Positions 15,496 through 22,217 of a DNA stretch of 31,404 nucleotides are shown here, in pieces; within the stretch, counting starts at the first letter, position 1, and each line of letters opens with the position of its first letter. Source of the DNA: a virus; IMG/VR virus record IMGVR_UViG_3300030329_000327, positions 1 to 31,404 of that record. One strand, written 5' to 3'. The position numbers and the translations under genes are program-made. The notes below the pieces were generated by a model. It worked only from the letters and a program-made list of their open reading frames with translations. It was not told the DNA's origin and did no database searches.

Positions 15496-16679
15496 TAAAC
15501 TACCACCTTAAAGATAGTAGTTCCCTGATTAATTTTATCACTTGATTTAGCATTATAAGATTCAAGGGATTGTTCAATATTATAACCAGTTCCGTAATTT
15601 TGTAGATCAATTTTAATACCATCTCTGTTACCGTTATTGTAAAATATGTAGCAGTTTTGTGATGCTCTTCCAGATAGATTAAGTGCCTTCTCTGAATAAT
15701 CGTTAGCACCTACCATTGAGGAACTTCTGGAATAATTATCACCCACTCTTGCTGAATGAATGTGTCCAAAAATAACGTAATCAATTTTAGTGCCTCTCAT
15801 TCTATACCTTCCAATCATTTGGTTTATAGAAGATTCAATTCCTGTTCTTTTAACTGCTCCGTTGCCATGCAGCACTAACAAATTCTGACCTGCAACTTCT
15901 ACAACAACTTCTGTTGGATCACCGTCTATAAATTTAATATCTGTATCTTTAAATAAATATCTTAATGTTTGAAATATTGTGTAGTCATAATTATCAGTAG
16001 CGATTAAAGTTGACCAACCCCAATCTTTTTTTACCCTAGATTCATTACCTGTTACCATACATACAGAAACGTTAAAATTACTGTTTAAATCGATGATTAC
16101 TTGTTGAAGTATATCTACTGCTAAAAATGTTGCTTTTGCTCTATTTGTAGCCATTTGTAGCAATTCATCTAAACGTCTGTCACTATTCAGGAGGTCGCCT
16201 GATTGAACCATTAAAACGTTTGTGATCCCCATCGCTTTAAAGTATGTAGTTGCGTTTTCAACAAACAACTTACATCTTGCAGAAGCAACTGTAAAATCGT
16301 ATTTATTATGTTCTAAGTTAACCAGTTCGTTAAAATGCACATCGCTAAATTGAATAACACCAACTGCACTTTTATCTTCTTTATGCTTTACTATAAATTT
16401 CGATAACTTATATTTGTCAAAAATCTTTACTAACCTTTTACTGTATTTAGATACTGCGTTTTCTACTCTTGCGTATTCTCTAAATGATTTACGCTCAATT
16501 CTATTTAAATCTTGTGCTGATTGTTTTTGTTTTGCTAGTCGTACGTTTTCTTTTACTAACTCTAGGTTTTCAATAGGATACGCACTTCTGCAACCACACA
16601 CCTTACATTCATACCTTTGTTTGTCGTCAAAATACCCTGATTTAATTAATTTATCAGAGTGGCAATTTGGACAAAACAT
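15495..16679 (-). CDS. Zinc-ribbon calcineurin-like metallophosphoesterase
   Basis: This 394-residue protein has an N-terminal zinc ribbon with CPNC at 3-6 and CKVC at 25-28. A basic helical linker follows, then a calcineurin-like phosphoesterase core. The metal-binding motifs are present in order: FSDVHF (D113, H115), SGDLLNSD (D162), TGNESR (around N212), LHGNGA (H271) and FGHIHSA (H306, H308). The usual GNHE is here GNES, so the catalytic histidine after Asn is replaced by Glu; this may alter activity. Possible substrates are nucleic acid or nucleotides. Similar phage proteins are sometimes annotated as DNA repair exonuclease-like. Its location between lysozyme and holin-like gene is odd for such an enzyme. 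It starts four bases after the lysozyme stop. Confidence 0.75.
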   Translation of the reverse strand: MFCPNCHSDKLIKSGYFDDKQRYECKVCGCRSAYPIENLELVKENVRLAKQKQSAQDLNRIERKSFREYARVENAVSKYSKRLVKIFDKYKLSKFIVKHKEDKSAVGVIQFSDVHFNELVNLEHNKYDFTVASARCKLFVENATTYFKAMGITNVLMVQSGDLLNSDRRLDELLQMATNRAKATFLAVDILQQVIIDLNSNFNVSVCMVTGNESRVKKDWGWSTLIATDNYDYTIFQTLRYLFKDTDIKFIDGDPTEVVVEVAGQNLLVLHGNGAVKRTGIESSINQMIGRYRMRGTKIDYVIFGHIHSARVGDNYSRSSSMVGANDYSEKALNLSGRASQNCYIFYNNGNRDGIKIDLQNYGTGYNIEQSLESYNAKSSDKINQGTTIFKVVV

Positions 16680-16682
16680 ATA

Positions 16683-17090
16683 CTATACAACTCTCCTCAT
16701 TCTATCGCTGAGTTCTTTTGCACGTCTTGGAGTATCAGTTCTCGCCCACTTGCTGTCTAACATCTCAGTTGCTGCACCACTGTAATCTTTATTTGCTAGG
16801 AGGAAGATTGTTTTTTTAAATTTGCTAAAAGCAGTAACGCCTAATTGATAGTTCATATTCATTACAATATTTTGGACTTCTTTAGGTGCAGGTAAAAACC
16901 AGTCATACTTATCAGCGAGGACATACTTTAAGTTAGATAATTCTTCTTCTAACCATTCAGTTGCTTGTTCTTCGGTAACTTTTAAATACTTGATCCTTTG
17001 ACCGTAGCCAATAGTATCAAATCCTGCTGTGCATTTATAAACAACAGGACTAAAGCCTTCGTGCTTTTTAATGTCATCTATTAAGGACAT
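16683..17090 (-). CDS. GH24 lysozyme-type endolysin
   Basis: This 135-residue protein has the catalytic signature of T4/P22-type lysozymes: E11 in KKHEGF, C20 in YKCTAG and T26 in FDTIGYG, an E-8-(D/C)-5-T pattern with Cys at the middle position as in some phage endolysins. NMNYQLGVTAFSKFKKT follows in the second lobe, and the length (135) is somewhat short for the family. It would cut the glycan backbone of peptidoglycan. There is no signal peptide or SAR anchor, so it needs a holin. Its ATG comes just after the stop of the 65-residue gene. The neighbouring small membrane proteins downstream fit a lysis cassette. Confidence 0.88.
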   Translation of the reverse strand: MSLIDDIKKHEGFSPVVYKCTAGFDTIGYGQRIKYLKVTEEQATEWLEEELSNLKYVLADKYDWFLPAPKEVQNIVMNMNYQLGVTAFSKFKKTIFLLANKDYSGAATEMLDSKWARTDTPRRAKELSDRMRRVV

Positions 17091-17093
17091 TTA

Positions 17094-17291
17094 TTAATCA
17101 CTTGTTTCTATTATAACAATAGTAAAAACTTTTGAGCCAAATTTTGTGCAACTATGTGATACCTTAGCAGGTGTAGTATCTAAATCATCAATATAATCCT
17201 GTATATCTTCTGCTAATGTTCCATCTGCATCGCCATCTGCACTTACAATTTTATCATCATTATGTAGAAAACTTTTAACTTTGATAGCCAT
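17094..17291 (-). CDS. Small hypothetical protein
   Basis: This 65-residue acidic protein reads MAIKVKSFLHNDDKIVSADG, then a Asp-rich stretch (DADGTLAEDIQDYIDDLD) and a beta-like C-terminus (KVFTIVIIETSD). Its start shares one base with the stop of the 51-residue gene (TAATG). The end is four bases before the lysozyme start. No family is recognised. The location just after the major capsid transcript suggests a small capsid or accessory protein, but nothing in the sequence proves it. Confidence 0.65.
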   Translation of the reverse strand: MAIKVKSFLHNDDKIVSADGDADGTLAEDIQDYIDDLDTTPAKVSHSCTKFGSKVFTIVIIETSD

Positions 17292-17446
17292 TATTTACCC
17301 ACCTTACTTTTAACTTTTTTAGATTTTAATTTTTTGATTTTGTTTCCATTTGCATCACATTCTACAAATCTTTCTTTTAAACTATTTATATCATGATTTG
17401 AATTTGCTTCTATTATAACACCGTTAGGTTTTTTAAAATATTTCAT
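17291..17446 (-). CDS. Small lysine-rich hypothetical protein after the capsid gene
   Basis: This 51-residue frame starts at ATG 17446, after a good ribosome-binding site (CTGGAG, seven-base spacing). It reads MKYFKKPNGVIIEANSNHDI, then a basic tail containing KIKKLKSKKVKSK. It overlaps the next gene by one base (TAATG). Small proteins starting MKYFK and lying directly behind the major capsid gene are common in marine phages. That makes it likely to be real, though the role (perhaps head stabilisation) is unknown. The start lies 17 bases after the strong hairpin at 17463-17491. Confidence 0.65.
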   Translation of the reverse strand: MKYFKKPNGVIIEANSNHDINSLKERFVECDANGNKIKKLKSKKVKSKVGK

Positions 17447-17462
17447 AATTTCTCCAGTTTAA

Positions 17463-17491
17463 GTAGGGTGGTAATCCGACTACCACCCTAC
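17463..17491 (-). terminator. Strong hairpin behind the major capsid gene
   Basis: An 11-base perfect inverted repeat (GTAGGGTGGTA and TACCACCCTAC, loop of seven) lies 21 bases past the capsid stop. It is by far the most GC-rich hairpin in the region. On the minus strand only a short TT follows, so it is not a classical intrinsic terminator. It may act as a partial terminator or as an mRNA 3'-end stabiliser that raises capsid expression over the downstream genes. Confidence 0.65.
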
Positions 17492-17511
17492 ATTGCGATT
17501 GTTGTTATTTA

Positions 17512-18405
17512 TTAAGATACATCTGTTAAAATATAAACACCAAAAGCGTCTTTTATTTCAACTTCACCCCAGAAACCAACAGCAACATATTCTGTCGCTC
17601 TTTTTGAAGCATCTCTCTGAGATTCCAATCTGAACAATCCTTCAGATCCTATACCTAATCCAACAGCACCTTTACTAAATGCAAACCCTGCTGCATCACC
17701 ACCTGAACCAACGTTTTCATTTATTTGGTCAGACCAGTAAACATCAAAACCAGCAAATGAGCCAAGCATACCTGTTTGCATTGCTTCCTCACCTTTAGCA
17801 CCTAACAAAGATAAAGGTTTTGCATTTGATCCAGTTACTGCTGCATCATTAGTTAAAGAGATTAAGCCTTTAGGACCCCACATTTGTTTTGCTGATAAAA
17901 CTAAATTGTAAGGAAACGGAGCACCTGCACTTCTTAACTGACGCATTGAACCAAAGATATGTGATAATGCTAACGCAGTACCTGCTGATGATTCAGTTTG
18001 TGAAAAACCTGTTCCTAATGCAGTTAAATCTGCATCAAGTTTAGCAGCAACAGCGTTACCTAAAATAGCACCTGTGTTTCCTACTAAGTCATCAGCAGAA
18101 CCCATACGTGCTAAATCAGTCACATCTGCTCTAATTATATGTTCACCAACTGTTGCAGATCTAGCAGCAGTCGTGATTGATGTAATTGTAGATGTGTCTG
18201 CACCTTCAGCGTCATCACTGTTTGTTCTTACAGCAGATGAAGCCACTTTAGTATAATCTGGAAATTGAACTGTGTTTGCACCTTTGACTGCTTGTACTGA
18301 AGTAACCAGAGGAAGCATCACGTTTGTTTTGTTAAAAGCAATAACAGCGTCGCCGATTATTTTACCTAATCCACCTGCTGCTACTGATGTAGTTGTTATA
18401 GCCAT
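17512..18405 (-). CDS. Major capsid protein
   Basis: This 297-residue protein follows the scaffold gene and has the style of HK97-fold major capsid proteins. The N-terminal arm contains GGLGKIIGDAVIAFNKTNVM, then VTSVQAVKGANTVQFPDYTK. The middle has ARSATVGEHIIRADVTDLAR, AVAAKLDADLTALG, and a likely P-domain strand (YNLVLSAKQMWGPKGLISLT). The end is KRATEYVAVGFWGEVEIKDA. The length is within the usual 280-400 range, with no cleavage site evident. A good ribosome-binding site (AAGAGG, six-base spacing) and hairpins on both sides support strong, separately regulated expression. This is the only candidate for the main head subunit in the window. Confidence 0.85.
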   Translation of the reverse strand: MAITTTSVAAGGLGKIIGDAVIAFNKTNVMLPLVTSVQAVKGANTVQFPDYTKVASSAVRTNSDDAEGADTSTITSITTAARSATVGEHIIRADVTDLARMGSADDLVGNTGAILGNAVAAKLDADLTALGTGFSQTESSAGTALALSHIFGSMRQLRSAGAPFPYNLVLSAKQMWGPKGLISLTNDAAVTGSNAKPLSLLGAKGEEAMQTGMLGSFAGFDVYWSDQINENVGSGGDAAGFAFSKGAVGLGIGSEGLFRLESQRDASKRATEYVAVGFWGEVEIKDAFGVYILTDVS

Positions 18406-18421
18406 TGTAACCTCTTAATAA

Positions 18422-18464
18422 AACACTCTTTCAACTGCTCTACTGAGCCTTCATTTTGAGTGTT
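18422..18464 (-). promoter_or_regulatory. Inverted repeat in the leader of the capsid gene
   Basis: AACACTC (18422-18428) and GAGTGTT (18458-18464) can form a seven-base outer stem. An inner stem, GCTC (18437-18440) with GAGC (18445-18448), sits inside. On the minus strand GTGTTTTATT follows the outer stem. It could be a weak terminator of the scaffold transcript or a 5' mRNA structure before the capsid start. The evidence is structural only. Confidence 0.4.
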
Positions 18465-18465
18465 G

Positions 18466-18735
18466 TTAATTTTTATTTTTATAAGGTTTTTTTAATGTGC
18501 CTTTACCCCAACCACCAAACAAACCAATAGTAGAAGAAGTTAACGACTTGCCTTCTGAATTTCTTGTTGCTCTACTTTCCATCTCGTCAATATATTCATC
18601 GTAAGTCATTCTTCCGTTTTTATATTTGACATCAACATCGCCATCTTCACGAGGCGTTAATTCCATGTCATTGTTTGGATCAAAATCTACGTTACCTATT
18701 TTAGAATGTTTTTTAATCTTCTGCTGTGTAGCCAA
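18466..18735 (-). CDS. Small hypothetical protein starting at TTG inside the scaffold gene
   Basis: This frame runs 89 codons from a TTG at 18735 to a stop at 18466. It overlaps the end of the scaffold gene by 23 bases. An AAGGA with seven-base spacing precedes the TTG, better than any other start in this frame. The reading upstream of it is just the scaffold gene in another frame. The product begins ATQQKIKKHSKIGNVDFDPN, has an acidic middle (MTYDEYIDEMESRATRNSEG) and a Gly/Lys-rich end (IGLFGGWGKGTLKKPYKNKN). It lies between scaffold and capsid, where head decoration or protease-like helpers often occur, but no family is recognised. Confidence 0.6.
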   Translation of the reverse strand: MATQQKIKKHSKIGNVDFDPNNDMELTPREDGDVDVKYKNGRMTYDEYIDEMESRATRNSEGKSLTSSTIGLFGGWGKGTLKKPYKNKN

Positions 18736-19303
18736 TTTTGAATCCTTGTTGATTTGTAATTGAGTTTGCTTTCTCATACCCTGCTGGATCTTTAGTCGCC
18801 CACTCAGCATAAGAATCAAAACCACCAAAGTCACCTGCTTTACCAGTTGTGGCTCTTGCAGATGAAGTAGATGGAGCATTTACATTATTTGTTACCTTAC
18901 TTACATACGTTTCTAATTTGTTCAAATCTTGTAAGCCTTCTGCAATAGATTTGTCAGTGTCATCAGTTAGTTTAGACATTAGAGATTCACGCTTATCAAC
19001 TTGATATTGCTGCCATTGCTCTGACGCAGTTTTAAACTCGTTTCTTTCTTTAGTAACAATATCTAGTGCTTCTTTTAACTTTCCATCTTCTACTAACTTT
19101 GCTTCTGCTTTAGATTTGTTATCTGCTGCCATTTTATCTAACTGTGCCTGAAGTTTACCAATTTCGTTAGCCATCTCGTTTTTACTGGCTACAACTTCTT
19201 GGAACCTATCGTAAGGGACATTTTTATTACTAGTTTCTGTACTAGGATTTGTTTCAGTATTCTCATTACTGTTTGTTTGAACTTCTGTTTTTTCTTCTGA
19301 CAT
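18713..19303 (-). CDS. Capsid scaffolding protein
   Basis: This 196-residue protein is encoded just upstream of the major capsid gene. It has the hallmarks of phage scaffolds. The N-terminus is acidic and low-complexity (MSEEKTEVQTNSNENTETNP). A long charged coiled coil follows (FQEVVASKNEMANEIGKLQA and onward to about residue 110). The C-terminus is disordered. Scaffolds guide capsid assembly and leave before DNA packaging. A GGAG ribosome-binding site precedes the ATG. It overlaps the next small gene by 23 bases. Upstream lies an 82-base AT-rich spacer in which I see no convincing promoter. Confidence 0.75.
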   Translation of the reverse strand: MSEEKTEVQTNSNENTETNPSTETSNKNVPYDRFQEVVASKNEMANEIGKLQAQLDKMAADNKSKAEAKLVEDGKLKEALDIVTKERNEFKTASEQWQQYQVDKRESLMSKLTDDTDKSIAEGLQDLNKLETYVSKVTNNVNAPSTSSARATTGKAGDFGGFDSYAEWATKDPAGYEKANSITNQQGFKIGYTAED

Positions 19304-19385
19304 TTTTACTCCTTAAGTGGATATTTATTGAAAAATCTTACTACTAATATAGTTTAATTTAGATATTATAAAAGAATTAATTTTA

Positions 19386-19853
19386 TTATAACTTTTTACC
19401 TTTGTGTATTCTTTTTGTAGGTTTTGAATTAATCCTAATCCATTTATTAAACTCTGTTTTTATAAATTTAGAAACAACTGTTGGCACTGGCTTATCTTTA
19501 GAAGTTAAAGCACCTTTTTTCTTTTTTCTCTTTCTCAAACTTGCAACTCGATCACCCATCGTTGGGTAACCAAATTCAAACCCTGTTCTGCTTGGTTTTA
19601 AAAACCCTTCAAAATCACGCATGGTATCAGATGTTAAAACAGCAGTGACATCATCAGAGAAATCATTTGCTTGTCTTTTAAACTTCTGACCTTCTTTTGC
19701 TGCTTTGTAATCTGGATCATATTTACCACCCCACCACTTTGTTCCATAAACGTTATGACCTTCATCAAAAATATAATTTTGATATAACGTTCTTGCATCT
19801 CTGCCTAATTCTGACCAAAACCTTTTACTTGCAAACGCTTTTTTTTTAATCAT
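19386..19853 (-). CDS. Conserved head/neck-type hypothetical protein
   Basis: This 155-residue basic protein lies between the MuF-type head protein and the scaffold gene. Its N-terminal half (ASKRFWSELGRDARTLYQNY, then GTKWWGGKYDPDYKAAKEGQ) is rich in aromatic residues and may be a small globular domain. The C-terminus is a Lys/Arg-rich tail (SLRKRKKKKGALTSK) that could bind DNA. Its start overlaps the previous gene by eight bases. The position suggests a head or neck protein. It recalls Mu gpG-like virion morphogenesis proteins only loosely, so I do not name a family. Confidence 0.55.
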   Translation of the reverse strand: MIKKKAFASKRFWSELGRDARTLYQNYIFDEGHNVYGTKWWGGKYDPDYKAAKEGQKFKRQANDFSDDVTAVLTSDTMRDFEGFLKPSRTGFEFGYPTMGDRVASLRKRKKKKGALTSKDKPVPTVVSKFIKTEFNKWIRINSKPTKRIHKGKKL

Positions 19854-20337
19854 CTTCTAATAATGCTCCTGCTTTGTTTGGGTTATAAAACCGTTTAGCA
19901 TATTTAACTCTCTTACCTATTGATTGCCATTTATGTCTGCAATTATAACCACCACCTGTTAATAAAACGTTTCTTCCAAAATTGTTAATAATTTCTTTTT
20001 GAGTTAATGGCTCTGTGCTACCCATTTTTAAACATTCGTTTCTTGTTCTGTCATCTATTGGTCCAATATAAGCGTATAAAGTATCTGCTGGTTCTTGCTG
20101 CATAATTCCATACGTTACTGACCTTGAATAGTTAGCCATCGCAGTTGCTACGATAGTTTCTAATTGATCACCTGTTAATGTTTTAGATAAAATGTTTGCA
20201 AGTATATCTTCTTCACTTAACCCAGCAAAAACACCAAACGCAACTTCTTGTTTTATTTGTGCAGCCAAGTATGGTAAATAAGTTTCCCAGACATTTATAT
20301 CGTAAAAGATTAGTGCTTGTAATTGTTCTTCAGTCAT
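19846..20337 (-). CDS. MuF-type minor head protein, C-terminal half of a split gene
   Basis: This 163-residue protein carries the C-terminal signature of phage Mu F / SPP1 gp7-type minor head proteins. DDRTRNEC is at 95-102 and GGYNCRHKW at 129-137, with the paired Cys and His typical of this domain. In most relatives it is the end of a longer protein whose N-terminal helices bind the portal. Here those helices seem to be supplied by the separate 82-residue gene upstream, which overlaps by eight bases (ATGACTGA). Both parts look intact, and there is no run of bases at the junction that would suggest sequencing error. Confidence 0.75.
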   Translation of the reverse strand: MTEEQLQALIFYDINVWETYLPYLAAQIKQEVAFGVFAGLSEEDILANILSKTLTGDQLETIVATAMANYSRSVTYGIMQQEPADTLYAYIGPIDDRTRNECLKMGSTEPLTQKEIINNFGRNVLLTGGGYNCRHKWQSIGKRVKYAKRFYNPNKAGALLEDD

Positions 20338-20578
20338 TATTTATAGGTGGCTTTATTGCTTTTAAAATTTCAAGGTGACCTTTTGTATATTCTTTTTTAA
20401 TATCTATAAATTTCTTTTTTAGTAATTCACCCAGATCTAAATCGTTCAATGAATTTATAAGTTCATCTTCACCGACTTTATCTTTTGTTTTGTATAAATC
20501 TTTTACAATTTTAGTTAAACCAGTTTCATACATGGTGCCGATTTTTTTAGCAGTTTTATCTAGTTTATCAATATCCAT
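20330..20578 (-). CDS. MuF-associated N-terminal head protein, split partner
   Basis: This 82-residue helical protein (MDIDKLDKTAKKIGTMYETG, then LTKIVKDLYKTKDKVGEDEL) looks like the N-terminal part of MuF-type head proteins. It ends IKAIKPPINND-like, just where the next gene begins in the +1 frame. Its start shares one base with the previous stop (TAATG), so the three head genes are translationally coupled. In the family the N-terminal helices contact the portal, and here they may form a separate subunit that binds the 163-residue protein. Confidence 0.6.
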   Translation of the reverse strand: MDIDKLDKTAKKIGTMYETGLTKIVKDLYKTKDKVGEDELINSLNDLDLGELLKKKFIDIKKEYTKGHLEILKAIKPPINND

Positions 20579-20865
20579 TACAATATATCAGAAACCTTTT
20601 TACTTTTCTCCCACATCTTGCAACTCCAGTATCTTGCTTTAGTTTTATCTTTTGCTGTTGAACATTTATGTCTTGCTCTAAATGATTTACGCTTTGCATC
20701 GCTTTGTCTTTTTATTGATAAATTAGGATCACCAAACATAACTTTTTTAATTTTATCACCTGCTTGAACGTAAACTTTAAATTTTTTTCTACCATATCCT
20801 GCCTCACCTTTACTGATTCTGCTAGGTTTATTTAAAGTTACTTTTTTACCTTGATACTCTGCCAT
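20578..20865 (-). CDS. Conserved small basic phage protein next to the portal
   Basis: This 95-residue basic protein has a well-spaced conserved core: VTLNKPSRISKGEAGYGRKK (9-28), VMFGDPNLSIKRQSDAKRKS (42-61) and FRARHKCSTAKDKTKARYWS (62-81), ending in CKMW. The pattern FRARH-C, then RYWSCKMW, recurs in many environmental phage genomes, usually near head genes. I recognise it as a widespread phage family of unknown function. The Cys/His pairs could bind a metal. Its start overlaps the portal stop by one base. Confidence 0.65.
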   Translation of the reverse strand: MAEYQGKKVTLNKPSRISKGEAGYGRKKFKVYVQAGDKIKKVMFGDPNLSIKRQSDAKRKSFRARHKCSTAKDKTKARYWSCKMWEKSKKVSDIL

Positions 20866-22217
20866 TATTCAGAAGGTGTGTTTAATATATCTAAAAGAGG
20901 ATTACCTGAAGGTTGCTCTTCTATGTCATCAACTTCTGTTGCCTGTCTGTCAAACAAATAATCCTGTGCTTCTTCTCTTGTTAAATCAGGATTCTTTTGC
21001 ATCATTATGTCAGCCAGATCAATTAAACCTTTTGATAATTCCCAGTCCCACTTTTCACGCTGCTCTTTATCTGATAATACTTCTACTGTTTCGCTATAAT
21101 CTACATCTTCTAAATCACCAGCGTCTTTACCATCTTCAACTGCTATAATTAATCGTTCTAAATCAAACAGTTTAAATTCTATATCACGCCACCTAGTAAT
21201 ATCTGACTTACGATCATCTGTTAACTCAATGTTTCTCATACGAAGTGCAACGCCTGATTCAGCCTGTGTGTTTCCTTCAACGAAGCCTGTCGGTAAATGA
21301 TAGTTCTGTGCTAACATTTTATAACTGCTCGTAATAGAAGCATCAAGTGCAGGTATTGCATTAGGTGGTGAAACGATTGATATGCTGCCATCAACACCTA
21401 AATAGTTTATTTTATCTTGTCCGATTGCCATTGTGTCTTTATCTATTCCAGCACCATTAACAAACAAATATCCAAACGATTGAAACATAACGTTAGCGTT
21501 TTTGTTAGTTTCTGCTACATTGATTGCGAGGTTACTTGTAATTAAATCATTAGAAGCATTTGTATCTAAATAACTAAATTCAGGTTTACCGTTTCTAAAA
21601 CATTCAACAAAAGGTAATCTTCCATAAGGATTAACCATGTCTGGATTATCTTCCTGTGTATATTTCTTACCATTCCTGTCAAATATAAAGTGACTTTCTT
21701 TATCCCAGTAAGCAAATTGTTCAGGTGTGTCATCTAGCACTGTTGATTTCATAGTTATCGGATAAACTATCGCTTCAGGTTTTAGTGGATCTTCACCAAA
21801 CATTGGTTCATAATCTGTTATAATATCATATTCAATACAACCGTAACCATCGTCTTTAATTCTCCAACATGGTTTTAAAAGAACAGCGTCCAGCAGATTT
21901 GTCATTCGTTCCAATCTTTGCAACTTTAAATCTTTTTCAACAAAATAATCAACTACATCTTCGTTAGTATAAGTTCTAATTGGAGGCTGCATATATACTA
22001 AACTGACTCTGTCTATTATTCTCTTTGTAATATTAACGTTTCCTGCAACTATTTTAGACATTGTTGATTCACTAAAATATTCAGAAGTGTAATCAATAGT
22101 ATCGCCATTATAGTAATCTAACGCTTCATACCTTGACCTCTTCCACTTATTCTTCCTCTGTTGATTAATGTCCCACCTAGACATTAAGACTGTAAGTTCT
22201 GACATATTTGGTATCAT
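20865..22217 (-). CDS. Portal protein
   Basis: This 450-residue protein follows the large terminase with a 4-base overlap (ATGA). It has features of SPP1/HK97-type portals: an N-terminal helical region (RWDINQQRKNKWKRSRYEAL, DYYNG), a core with VNITKRIIDRVSLVYMQPPI, and a later NYHLPTGFVEGNTQAESGVA that is typical of the region before the crown. It forms the dodecameric ring at the head vertex where DNA enters, and the terminase docks on it. The acidic C-terminus (QATEVDDIEEQPSG) looks flexible. Its length is usual for the family (430-520). Confidence 0.88.
   Translation of the reverse strand: MIPNMSELTVLMSRWDINQQRKNKWKRSRYEALDYYNGDTIDYTSEYFSESTMSKIVAGNVNITKRIIDRVSLVYMQPPIRTYTNEDVVDYFVEKDLKLQRLERMTNLLDAVLLKPCWRIKDDGYGCIEYDIITDYEPMFGEDPLKPEAIVYPITMKSTVLDDTPEQFAYWDKESHFIFDRNGKKYTQEDNPDMVNPYGRLPFVECFRNGKPEFSYLDTNASNDLITSNLAINVAETNKNANVMFQSFGYLFVNGAGIDKDTMAIGQDKINYLGVDGSISIVSPPNAIPALDASITSSYKMLAQNYHLPTGFVEGNTQAESGVALRMRNIELTDDRKSDITRWRDIEFKLFDLERLIIAVEDGKDAGDLEDVDYSETVEVLSDKEQREKWDWELSKGLIDLADIMMQKNPDLTREEAQDYLFDRQATEVDDIEEQPSGNPLLDILNTPSE

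Noticed and set aside
16414-16785. 123-residue open frame on the plus strand
   Set aside because: It is opposite the zinc-ribbon phosphoesterase and lysozyme genes, both of which have clear catalytic motifs.
20330-20337. Programmed frameshift joining the two MuF parts
   Set aside because: The downstream frame has a stop just upstream of its ATG and there is no slippery run. An overlapping stop-start (ATGACTGA) explains the junction.
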